A DNA stretch of 64,000 bases from Siphonodentalium dalli (taxonomy: Eukaryota > Mollusca > Scaphopoda > Gadilida > Siphonodentaliidae), in assembly GCA_032622095.1 (NCBI GenBank), contig CP136069.1, forward strand, positions 125,261,450 through 125,325,449, read 5' to 3'. Below are positions 52,847 through 62,252 of the stretch, one piece after another. A program made the translations under genes and the position numbers. The notes beneath the pieces are model-generated. The model did no database searches. It worked only from the letters and a program-made list of their open reading frames with translations, and was not told the DNA's origin. The number at the start of each line of letters is the position of its first letter. Within the stretch, counting starts at the first letter, position 1.

Positions 52847-53287
52847 GTCCGTAGACTGTGTGCATATGGTTTCACAATGAATGCTGCGGAAAACGCTTGC
52901 ATCAGTTGTGATCTCTCCGCAACTGCGAGTAGATTATTCTGGTCCAGAAGTTCTTTTCATTCAGCCAGAGCTGAATATAGTATTGAGGCCATTTTCCAAA
53001 AGTTAAACCAGATAACGACGACTGTCATGATTACATAGCCAGTCAAGAAAACACTTAATGTGCATTCATGATTCTGAAAAACGAATTGTCTATGGTGGTT
53101 TTCTGCTCAAGCTAATTACCAACAGGGTGAACAAGTACAATTGAGGAATTGTTTGCTTCGCCATGTGTGCCGACTGCGTGACTCTTCTCGACTAAATGGT
53201 ACTGAAAGAGACATATGACCATTTGGATGTCACACACGTGGTGTCTCGATGCTGCCTATAAAGCATGTGGAGGAGTAGCTCCGCCTT
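52847..53287. repeat. Monomer 27, right part; end of the satellite array
   Basis: Continues monomer 27 from GTCCGTAGACTG to CTCCGCCTT, where other monomers go on with GTAAATCC. It carries the CTCTCCGC variant of recent odd monomers. The satellite does not resume further right, so 53287 is the array edge in this window. Confidence 0.9.
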
Positions 53288-53289
53288 AA

Positions 53290-54161
53290 TGGGCTAACGA
53301 ACCATTTGCAACCATTCCCCGCTCGTCATTTTGCTGTTTACGCGAAAACCAGGACAAATCATTTCACATTTATTGTTGATCGGCATAATTGTTGAGACTG
53401 TGTAGAATTGGAGAGGCCATCCTCGCCACTAAATATCGCAATTTTCGACCTCATTTGAACACACGGGGTCCAATTATACATGCCATGTTACACTGGGGAA
53501 TATGTTTTCAATATACGAACGTGTGCACATAAAAATACGGTCGTGTATAACAGAGACCTGTATTGCACGTACGTAAATATTTGCATATAGACTGTTGTCA
53601 TTATGTCTGCATTTGATGCGTCGTTGGCTCAACTGTAATATCGACTACCGTGCTGTACGTCGTCTAGAACTACCAATCACAACATGTCAATGAATGTGTT
53701 AGTTGTAAACGTCGGCTATATTTGTTGCCACTTGTTTTAAATTTAACACACGTACGATGTTTGAGGGGACCCGCTACTTGCAACCCGTAATTTTGTGGCA
53801 CATCAAAATATAACGTGGTACACATAAATTACGGTCGTCGGTAACAGATACATGTATATATAGGGCTATAGCACCCCCAGTATCTGCAATCATAATTATT
53901 GACCAGTATGATCACATGTTCAAACCACGGGAGCGTGGGACGTCATATATGACCCCCTGAGACAAATTTTGGGGCGATTTTTAGCGATTAGCCTACTCCG
54001 TCCGAGCGTAAGCGATGAGTAATCGCTACAAATTCGGCTCAAGAAATTGTCTGAGGGGGTCATAATATATGACGTTCCAAGCTCCCGTGTACAAACGTCA
54101 TTTTTTTTAACTTGCAGAATGGAGAAAATTTCACGAAAGCGACACGAGTGCGACAAATCTT
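53290..54161. repeat. Left arm of a large palindrome
   Basis: Inverted copy of 54394-55274. The outer end is TGGGCTAACGAACC, matched by GGTTCGTTAGCCCA at 55274. Only isolated mismatches were seen (for example near 53324) plus a 9-bp deletion at the inner end, so the copies are very similar. The arm holds a nested 164-bp hairpin at 53926-54089. It sits two bases after the satellite edge. Confidence 0.92.
53926..54089. mobile_element. Hairpin MITE-like element nested in the left arm
   Basis: A 164-bp imperfect palindrome starting CACGGGAGCGTGGGACGTC and ending in the inverted form, with GACGTTCCAAGCTCCCGTG. Long terminal inverted repeats and no coding capacity fit a MITE. No clean target duplication was found, so the superfamily is open. 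Confidence 0.6.
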
Positions 54162-54445
54162 AGCTTTGTCGTAGAATGACTTAGTCGTCTGTGGCCGAGG
54201 AGGGCATACTTGCTAGTGAACTCTTTGTCACATTCACCACATGCATGCGGTTTCTCGCCCATGTGGACCTCCCTGGTGTGTTTTTTTAAACCATACACGG
54301 TCGTCAATGTTTTTTCACAAACGTTGCATTTGGTGTTCGACCCTCCTTCATGGATCACTTGTTTGTGAACAGTCAATTTACACCTTTGCGAAAAAGATTT
54401 GTCGCATCTGTCGCACTCGTGTCGCTTTCGTGAAATTTTCTCCAT
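54131..54445 (-). CDS. C2H2 zinc-finger protein exon, three fingers, probably truncated and chimeric
   Basis: Reading from ATG 54445 (minus strand) gives 104 residues. The frame is open upstream to 54517, but a splice-acceptor-like T-rich run ending TTGCAG lies just before the ATG, so this looks like the start of a coding exon. Three fingers follow, each C-x2-C-x12-H-x4-H. Numbered from the 128-codon frame (ATG 54517) they are C35/C38/H51/H56, C64/C67/H80/H85 and C93/C96/H109/H114. A GEKP linker joins fingers 2 and 3. Such fingers usually bind DNA. The last eleven or so codons run into the inverted copy of the gene's own 5' end, so the C-terminus is an artefact of the palindrome junction and the original gene probably continued. 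Finger calls are firm; expression is unknown. Confidence 0.65.
   Translation of the reverse strand: MEKISRKRHECDRCDKSFSQRCKLTVHKQVIHEGGSNTKCNVCEKTLTTVYGLKKHTREVHMGEKPHACGECDKEFTSKYALLGHRRLSHSTTKLRFVALVSLS
54162..54393. other. Spacer of the palindrome
   Basis: 232 bp of single-copy sequence between the arms. It codes on the minus strand for the end of finger 1 and for fingers 2 and 3. Finger 1 starts in the right arm. Confidence 0.8.
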
Positions 54446-55274
54446 TCTGCAAGTTAAAAAAAATGACGTTTGTACACGGGAGCTTGGAACGTCATATATT
54501 ATGACCCCCTCAGACAATTTCTTGAGCCGAATTTGTAGCGATTACTCATCGCTTACGCTCGGACGGAGTAGGCTAATCGCTAAAAATCGCCCCAAAATTT
54601 GTCTCAGGGGGTCATATATGACGTCCCACGCTCCCGTGGTTTGAACATGTGATCATACTGGTCAATAATTATGATTGCAGATACTGGGGGTGCTATAGCC
54701 CTATATATACATGTATCTGTTACCGACGACCGTAATTTATGTGTACCACGTTATATTTTGATGTGCCACAAAATTACGGGTTGCAAGTAGCGGGTCCCCT
54801 CAAACATCGTACGTGTGTTAAATTTAAAACAAGTGGCAACAAATATAGCCGACGTTTACAACTAACACATTCATTGACATGTTGTGATTGGTAGTTCTAG
54901 ACGACGTACAGCACGGTAGTCGATATTACAGTTGAGCCAACGACGCATCAAATGCAGACATAATGACAACAGTCTATATGCAAATATTTACGTACGTGCA
55001 ATACAGGTCTCTGTTATACACGACCGTATTTTTATGTGCACACGTTCGTATATTGAAAACATATTCCCCAGTGTAACATGGCATGTATAATTGGACCCCG
55101 TGTGTTCAAATGAGGTCGAAAATTGCGATATTTAGTGGCGAGGATGGCCTCTCCAATTCTACACAGTCTCAACAATTATGCCGATCAACAATAAATGTGA
55201 AATGATTTGTCCTGGTTTTCGCGTAAACAGCAAAATTACGAGCGGGGAATGGTTGCAAATGGTTCGTTAGCCCA
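54394..55274. repeat. Right arm of the large palindrome
   Basis: Inverted copy of 53290-54161. It contains the 5' end of the zinc-finger exon, its splice-acceptor-like site and the second copy of the nested hairpin (54475-54638). It is 9 bp longer at the inner end, where it has two direct GTCGCA repeats and the left arm has one. It ends in TAGCCCA and continues into unrelated DNA. Confidence 0.92.
54475..54638. mobile_element. Hairpin MITE-like element nested in the right arm
   Basis: Inverted copy of 53926-54089 with the same CACGGGAGC and GCTCCCGTG ends. It lies in what would be the intron or upstream region of the zinc-finger exon. Confidence 0.6.
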
Positions 55275-56205
55275 CACATCACACATAACATCATGGGTAA
55301 ACCTATACCAGTCGGTTTTGTGGTAGAAATATGCCAAAATGTGATAATTTTTCTTCGTTGGGAAGAAAAAAACAATAAAAAATTCCGATGACAACGCCGA
55401 GATATTTTAATCGGGGACACGTACATGCGGCGTGGAAACCTATGTGTAGTTGTTCGTTAACCATCCCCACATCCCAACGTAAGAGTGGTTTTAGCGAAAA
55501 CAATGAAGAAATCAACAAAAAAAGTGAATTTAGATGAGGTACCTACCTGTCGAGGTGAAGAAATCAATCTATACATGCACAACAGGATGATCCAATTATG
55601 TCCATTATTTGGATGTGCATGTATAGATTACCAGCCGTGTATGAGTCTGTTCTAAAACAATGGAATAAATAATCTGTATCAAACAGATGTACCTTCGTCA
55701 GATATACCAGTATTGGATTATCCTGAAAAGTCATGTGCTACTGACTGCATGTGTTCATTTTTCTCAGAAGAATCTATATTTGACTGCGCACTGTGACCAC
55801 TATTTTAACAGGCCTTCTATACATTTCATCTCTCTTAACAAATTGTATCTTTTTTGTTGAAAATATCTTGAATGGACAGACTAAATTGTGTTATAATACC
55901 TGAGGCATTCTAACATGCCATCCTGTGACTGTTCAAGGTCCCTCAGTTTGCAAGAATATATGTATCTCTTAAATATAATAATAAATATACTTTTAATGCT
56001 TTCTTCTATGTATCTGTTTTGCTAGCTCCCTATATGAATGCCCCAATTCCTATCCCCATATAATTTAAATGACAGTTCAGAAAATATAAATGTTCAGATA
56101 ACTTAATCCTGTCATCATTAATTTGTTGTGGTTGTGAAAATTGAATGCCAAAACTTCTTAGAACGAATTGTGCATATGAACCAAATGCACCAAATGTCAC
56201 GTCTT
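55275..56205. other. Intergenic stretch without recognised genes
   Basis: About 0.9 kb. Short minus-strand frames (55303-55518, 56030-56215) have no recognisable motif, and the frame at 55169-55426 runs into the palindrome arm. The one structure seen is a perfect 15-bp inverted repeat, AATCTATACATGCAC at 55566-55580 and its complement at 55615-55629, with a 34-base loop. Confidence 0.6.
55566..55629. repeat. Short inverted repeat, 15-bp stems
   Basis: Perfect stems 55566-55580 and 55615-55629. It may be a small MITE end pair or a chance hairpin. No flanking duplication was noted. Confidence 0.5.
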
Positions 56206-57660
56206 TAATCCACATTATTTGATTCCGCGTATCATTGGGAAGAAATTAGTGCTAAACATAGTTGTATCAGCTTTGGTGCCCCCTCCCCATTCATGAATCG
56301 AACGGCGTTACTTTTGATCCGTCAAACCAAGTTCATTAGACTCCTGATGTCATGGAGATGATTAGGTACAAGTTTTGTGGTAATCGGCTACTAAACAAAT
56401 TCTTATCAAATGTAGTGTCCTGTCCCCCTCGTTGGTATCTTTAAATCACAAGATTAGATTCCTCATATCATTAGGAAGAATATCAATTTGTTGGAAATCT
56501 GCGCTAAAATATGTTTTTTTTTATCAGGTTTTGTGCCCCTCTCCCCATCCGTGCACCATTGACTCGAACGGCGCCATAACATGGAGATGATTATCTGTTG
56601 GAAATCGGGAACCAAAATAGCATTTTTGCTGCCCCTCTCTCTGTTTGCCCATGGCACCAACAGCGTCACTGTAGAACATTTTAAAACGCACCATTGTCTT
56701 TCTCTTAAAAATTTACCCTGGTTATAGACCCATTTGATGCCATCTAGATGGTCCCCCGTGAAGTTATATAGAGCACAGCAGATCGATAGACAGACACTCG
56801 CAAATATAAGCACCACTAACCATTAAATTTAGGCGTCTTTAACCCACACACTTGTATGAATTTGGTGGAAATTGGCAGGTGGAAATTGGCACTAAACGTA
56901 TTTTGAGTGCCCCCATCTCTCACCAAAATGGCACCAATTTGGCATATGTCGAATATGTATGTGGTGGAAATCGTGTTTATCAATTATCAATCTCCCCCGA
57001 CTCGAGCGGTCCCACGTTTGACATCTTTAAACCATACAATTAGACTGCTGATATCATGGAGTATATGATCATGATTATGTATAAGTATGGTGGTAATCGG
57101 CGACTAAACAAATTATTATCAAATGTATGCCCTCTCCCACAATCTCTCACCCAAACGGCACCAATTTGGCGTCTTTAAATCACAAAATCAGATTCCTCGT
57201 TTCAAGGAGAAGAATGTTTATCAATATCAATTTCAGTACATCCCGACTCAAATGACGCCGTTGCTGACAACGTTAAACCACACCATTAGACTCCTGATAA
57301 CATGGTGATGATTTTGTATAAATTTGCTGGTAATCGGCACAGGGGCCTGTGACGCGCTCCGCTGCCCACCCCTTTTGCACTGCCACTGTACGCCAACTCT
57401 ATATATATACGCGCCTGCTTCACGTTAATAGTACTTATACAAGGACTTTGTATAGTACTATATTAACGTGAAGCAGGCGCGTAGATTAGGTTTGTAGGGA
57501 AGTACAAAAGGGGGCGGGCAGCGAAGCGCATTACAGGCCCCTATGTAATCGGCGACTACACAAATTATTATCAAATATTATGTAGTGCCCCATCTCTGAT
57601 ACAAACGACACCAATTTAGCGTCTTTAATCACACGATTATTGATTCATTGTATCATGGAG
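56206..57660. repeat. Degenerate repeat block with recurring ~90-bp modules
   Basis: Two modules recur in diverged form. One is ATTAGACTCCTGAT..CATGG..ATGATT.. followed by GGTAATCGGC.ACTA.ACAAATT.TTATCAAAT, near 56334, 57041 and 57286, the last split by an insertion. The other is TTTAAATCACAA.ATTAGATTCCTC.T.. followed by AGAA..TATCAATTTG, near 56207, 56441, 57174 and 57622. They are interleaved with ACC-AATTTGGCGTCTTTAA phrases. This is an old tandem or clustered repeat with no gene. Copy limits are approximate. Confidence 0.6.
57339..57544. mobile_element. 206-bp palindromic MITE with 9-bp target duplication
   Basis: It interrupts a degenerate repeat copy at GTAATCGGC, which is present on both sides (57330-57338 and 57545-57553). 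The ends are ACAGGGGCCTGT and the complement of ATAGGGGCCTGT. Inverted similarity extends over most of the element, including GCGCGCCTGCTTCACG-like stretches near the centre. There is no coding capacity. A 9-bp duplication suggests a Mutator-like origin, whereas the CAGGGG end recalls hAT elements. I leave the superfamily open. Confidence 0.8.
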
Positions 57661-57764
57661 AAGAATGTATATCAATTTGGTGGACATCGTGTGAAGGACC
57701 AAGACAACACAAAACAACATACATATTATATTCAACCATATTATCTATTTTATATTTTTGGAAC

Positions 57765-57802
57765 TTCTGTCTGTCTGTCTGTGTATGTATGTATGTATGT
57801 GT
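57765..57802 (+). repeat. Microsatellite (TCTG)n/(TATG)n
   Basis: About four TCTG units followed by about four TATG units. Such tracts are often found inside non-autonomous elements, here the Helitron-like unit that follows. Confidence 0.75.
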
Positions 57803-58147
57803 CTTATAGACTCGAAAAACTGCTCGACCGATCTGACACAATTTAGCATGTAGGCCTATATACTTTGATCCCGGGAACAATATGGGCGGGTCCAATTTTA
57901 ACGTTGTTCTCTCAGTATTGTTCAACGCTGTCACTTTGAATTAGTATAGATCAATCTCTCATTGTCAATAGTTTTTTTTCTTTCTCCTAATAATTTTCAA
58001 CGTTGTTTTTCTTTCTCCTAACACTTTTCAACGTTGTTCGCTCAGTATTGTTCAAAGTCGTCACTTTGAATTAGTAGATCAATCTCTCATTTGTCGCTCA
58101 CAAATAAATCCCTAAATAGCCCAGACGAAGTCGGGCACATCAGCTGG
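57803..58147 (+). mobile_element. Helitron-like 3' end
   Basis: The segment ends in a small GC hairpin (CCCAGAC-GAA-GTCGGG), then GCACATCAG and CTGG followed by T at 58148. This fits the Helitron rule of a hairpin shortly before CTRR with insertion next to T. Inside it, AACGTTGTTC..TCAGTATTGTTCAA and ..CACTTTGAATTAGTA..GATCAATCTCTCAT occur twice (near 57900-57960 and 58028-58090). The 5' end was not found, so the start is arbitrary. It is probably a non-autonomous fragment. Confidence 0.5.
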
Positions 58148-58148
58148 T

Positions 58149-60035
58149 ATTCAATAATCTGGCAGACATAACCACTCAATATAGTAGAGTCGCTTATGTA
58201 CTTCCGTGGGATTATTTTGAACAAATGTACAGACTATAATATTATGATAGGATATTACTAATACTAAGTTTGTTAGACTTCAATGGTCCGCGACTGGGGG
58301 GAAAGTTCTCAAAGTACAGTTACCAAATTCACGAGTAAATGTTATTCCAGTCAAAGATGGCTACCAAAATGGCAACAGAAAATCAACAATTTTGCTATGT
58401 TCAAGAATGTCATGTCAATGACATTCCGTTTGGTAGCGACTGCGAATTATGACAACTCAGTGTTTACTTATTGCTTCAGCAATGTAGTGCACCAATAATA
58501 TTGTGCAAATCGTGTTCGATCTGTCAAAAATCGACTTTAAACAAAAGAATTATAGCATTTTATCAAAATCAATTCCGATATTCTAGCAATAGATTTAAAG
58601 AAATGAGCGGAATTCAGTAAGGGGAAAGAAATAATCGTTCAACATACGGAATTATTATCACACTTCAACAGAACTGTTCAATTTCACCCAAGATGGCTAC
58701 CAAAATGACAAGAAGCAGTTTAAGCATGAGACAATAAAGAGTTCTTCCTACACATATGTTTGCCAGATTGGTAGCCGGGTGTCTGGTCGGTTTGTGTCGA
58801 TTTTCCATTCCAATCAAAGACTTTTATGGATACTATATCAGAAAAATTCCGTGTAACTTCGACAGACTATCCAACCTCGTTAATCAACCAAGCATACATC
58901 GGCGGTACACATGTACCATGGTGAAATGAACAAGAACAAAGCATAGCTATAATATCTGAATATATGAACAAGGCCCCGGGCGATCTCCTGGTTTATATTT
59001 TCAAATTTAGGCTTCAAAAGCCAGTCACCGTGAGTGACCTATATATACAGTAATCGAATTGAGTCCGTCGCTATATCTTTTAATATATGAGTAGATGTAC
59101 TCAATAGTTGTCGATATTCAAGGACATATGGTGATCACATGCATTATTTGAGCGCTGGTAGCCGACAGCGCCTGAAGTTGGCAACTTCACTATTCTCTCC
59201 ACATACCACGTTGGTCTCTATTAAAATATTTATATAATATCAGAATCGAGTTTGACACAAGTCCATATACTTAACGTGCTTGAACATATATTTCGGTTTT
59301 ATATAGTGAATTGTATGTTCTCACCGAAAGCCCATGTATGATAAAGATATGCATATGTGTCATTCTTACACTTTGGGATATATTGCGGAAATAGATGTAT
59401 TTAATGTCAAATTTCGACATTTCCGCCACATTGGCGGCCATCTCGATTACAATAAGATATTAATAACTTCGGATTATCTAAATCGGAGTACATTCATTCA
59501 TATATCTAACACCGAGATATCGTTCCCCTGTGGTGAACATGTTATTTGACGTATAAACAGATATAATGTTTGGCGAATTTTCACGATGCTTATTTGTAAA
59601 ATAATTGCCATATGAACTCGCATTTTGAGTTATTGCTGTAAGACAACTAATAGGAATGTGGCGATTATTTAATTGGAAGAGGCAAATTAGTCTACTACAT
59701 TCACCTTCTACATGACAGAAACGTAATTGGTGACAGAGGGTAAAATTTGCGTATTATCGTATTTTGGCCGCCATCTTGGAAGCCATCTTGGATAAAGTTG
59801 ACAGTTTCTGGATCCAGTTAGATGTAAATACCTTATGTAATGATCCTGCTCATTTCCATCACCGATTAATTCTAATTTTCTTTAGTTAGATAACAAAAAA
59901 GTCTATTTTGACGAAAATTCATATCACTTCCTTTAAAACATCGCATTTGCAAGAAGAAAATCAAGGTTAGGATACAAGAAATCAACTAATGTGATGCATA
60001 AGTGATTTGTTACCAAGATCGAGGAGAAGCTAATC
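58149..60035. other. Gene-poor stretch, nothing recognised
   Basis: About 1.9 kb of AT-rich sequence with only short chance frames (for example 58283-58498 and 59334-59549) that lack known motifs. Phrases such as AAGATGGCTACCAAAATG (58353 and 58690) and GCCGCCATCTTGGA (59769) hint at old dispersed repeats, but no boundaries could be set. Confidence 0.5.
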
Positions 60036-60116
60036 GTCACCACCCCATGCATCCGGATATGCTCGTAGCGGAAGACATGCCCGTATCGGAATAACCACAT
60101 GGCCCGCGATTTGCAC
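60036..60116. repeat. Inverted repeat arm, left (81 bp)
   Basis: Runs from GTCACCACCCCATGCATCC to CGCGATTTGCAC and is matched in inverted orientation by 61338-61416. Only a few mismatches were seen, near 60081-60087. With its partner it brackets 1.2 kb that includes the first 488-bp TTAA element. Confidence 0.8.
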
Positions 60117-60782
60117 ACCATTCACGGTTAAACACATGTTGCACCGAAACCAACACAAACCAGTGGTTGACGGTGGTGGTACTATTTGTGGCTGTAATTT
60201 ACCCAACTGTACATCAAACTTCTTTAAACATGGACGCAGTTTAATCCTATTTTATAGCGAAGTTAGGCCAAACATTGTGGCAAAATTTGCATTTCTTACA
60301 TAAAATTACGATTTCTGTGGTAACAGCCCAGACAACATAGTCTTTGCATACATTGCTATTTCCGCGGATATTCCCTTAATATAATAGACAACATTTTCAG
60401 TCATGTTTCTACATTTTTCATAGTAAAAAATTACCATATATGCAGGTCATAGCAAGAAAATATGGCATGTCTGTAGCAGTGGTTTTACGTTTGCTATAGA
60501 CATACCCCAAAATCAAGTGAGTGCCTCCATGGAAACTAATTTTTCGGGCACTAATATGATTGACATCGCAAACATGTCCAGTTCCTTTTGAAGCTAAGAT
60601 ATCATACGTTGAGAGACTGTATGTTATATAATGTGTCAATGCAAGGATTCATTAAAATTTTATAAAACTTATATCGAGTAAGTATTTCAGGTCATAATTT
60701 TCGTATAAAACCCGATTATCGAACAGTAATATGCAAATTGCGGAAACCACAACCGCTCATTTATGTAGACCGATTATCGCTG
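60117..60782. other. Sequence between inverted arm and first TTAA element
   Basis: About 0.67 kb inside the bracketed region. A minus-strand frame at 60418-60639 has no recognisable motif. No structure was seen. Confidence 0.5.
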
Positions 60783-61270
60783 TTAAAGGTACTCAATCCG
60801 ATAAAACTCCTCTCAATTACTATTTCAATGGCTTCGGGGGTCAAAAATATTTGATTCGAGTCGAGGATGTCACCCATCAAAGCTCAGATTTGTTAGATAT
60901 CAATTTTAGAAATCTATTATTTTTCATTATCGGGAATACTTTCTGGCCCAGATCTCAGTCAAAATTGCGTGATTATTACCACTTGATTTTAGAGTTATCC
61001 ATCCTTGTCTGTTTGAATAGAGTTTTGGTGTAAAAATCTCGAGCAGGATACGAAATTGACGGCAATAATTAGTACTCATCTCGAGAACATAATAAATTTC
61101 AAAAATCAATATCTAATAACTCTGAGCTTTGTTTGATGGATTCCTCGACTCGAATCAAATATTTTTTACCCCCAAAGCCAAAGAAATAGTAATATAGGAC
61201 CCTCTGATCGGATTGTTGTTGTTGGAATCTGTTGAGATGGGGACCCTCTTTACGGATTGAGTACCTTTAA
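60783..61270 (+). mobile_element. 488-bp TTAA-bounded inverted-repeat element, copy 1
   Basis: Begins TTAAAGGTACTCAATCCG and ends with its complement, CGGATTGAGTACCTTTAA. The subterminal regions are also inverted copies of each other (TTTGATTCGAGTCGAGG and its complement). The TTAA at both ends fits a piggyBac-like target duplication, although the following bases are not the usual CCC. Open frames inside run with the palindrome and look non-coding. Confidence 0.75.
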
Positions 61271-61337
61271 CGTTTAAAAAAATCAAGGTAAAGTAAACCG
61301 TGTTTTTATGAAATAACTTACGACAACTAAGGACGAT

Positions 61338-61416
61338 GTGCAAATCGCGGGCCATGTGGTTATTCCGCTACGAGCATGTCTTCCGCTACGAGCATATCCG
61401 GATGCATGGGGTGGTC
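61338..61416. repeat. Inverted repeat arm, right
   Basis: Inverted partner of 60036-60116. It is cut at its outer end by the 69-bp hairpin insertion at 61417-61485. Confidence 0.8.
61408..61416. other. 9-bp direct repeat GGGGTGGTC, left of hairpin
   Basis: Identical to 61486-61494. The uninterrupted inverted partner near 60036-60050 has a single copy, which supports a target duplication. Confidence 0.75.
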
Positions 61417-61485
61417 TAGACGCCACATCCGTCCAATCTCGCTACTCTTGATGAGAGTAGCGAGATTGGACGGATGTGGCGTCTA
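61417..61485. mobile_element. 69-bp perfect hairpin insertion
   Basis: TAGACGCCACATCC at the left is mirrored exactly by GGATGTGGCGTCTA at the right. The stems are 31 bp, perfect, around a 7-base loop TTGATGA. The 9-bp flanking duplication GGGGTGGTC marks it as an insertion. It is unusually small for a MITE. Perfect stems suggest recent origin or strong folding. Confidence 0.8.
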
Positions 61486-61494
61486 GGGGTGGTC

Positions 61495-61764
61495 ACCAGT
61501 TCGATACAATCGGAAATGATGTAGGCGACATTTATAGAAAATCATCAATTTCCCCATCGAGAGGACTCACTTTTATATGAAAAGATAACACGGCGTCACA
61601 CCATACACTGTACAAAAGGATTGTGGTATTTTATATCACAATTATATTTTTATCATGATATAGATAGTGAACAATAGTGAACTCAATCCGATTCGATGGT
61701 CCCCATGTCATCAGATTCCAACAACAACATTTTTTTGAAATGCCACTTCAGTTATCAGAATCGA
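61495..61764. other. Sequence between hairpin and second TTAA element
   Basis: The last part (61681-61764) matches 62616-62700, from ACTCAATCCGATTCGATG to TCAGAATCGATTAA, with several differences. The rest is unremarkable. Confidence 0.55.
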
Positions 61765-62252
61765 TTAAAGGTACTCAATCCGTAAAGAGGGTCCCCATCT
61801 CAACAGATTCCAACAACAACAATCCGATCAGAGGGTCCTATATTACTATTTCTTTGGCTTTGGGGGTAAAAAATATTTGATTCGAGTCGAGGAACCCATC
61901 AAACAAAGCTCAGAGTTATTAGATATTGATTTTTGAAATTTATTATGTTCTCGAGATGAGTACTAATAATTGCCGTAAATTTCGTATCCTGCTCGAGATT
62001 TTTACACCAAAACTCTATTCAAACAGACAAGGATGGATAACTCTAAAATCAAGTGGTAATAATCACGCAATTTTGACTGAGATCTGGGCCAGAAAGTATT
62101 CCCGATAATGAAAAATAATAGATTTCTAAAATTGATATCTAACAAAGCTGAGCTTTGATGAGTGACATCCTCGACTCGAATCAAATATTTTTGACCCCCG
62201 AAGCCATTGAAATAGTAATTGAGAGGAGTTTTATCGGAGTGAGTACCTTTAA
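61765..62252 (-). mobile_element. 488-bp TTAA-bounded inverted-repeat element, copy 2 (inverted)
   Basis: Same length as 60783-61270 and nearly identical to it in reverse complement, with a few differences such as near 62146-62164. It is bounded by TTAA on both sides. The two copies form a 1.47 kb palindrome-like locus with a 494-bp spacer. Confidence 0.75.

Noticed and set aside
54241-54644. Plus-strand frames opposite the zinc-finger exon as genes
   Set aside because: They are antisense to the C2H2 frame or run along the palindrome arm, and mirror the minus frame 53920-54156.
60731-62184. Several 60-100 codon frames in the TTAA elements as genes
   Set aside because: The same peptides appear in both inverted copies and on both strands, as expected from palindromic elements without coding function.
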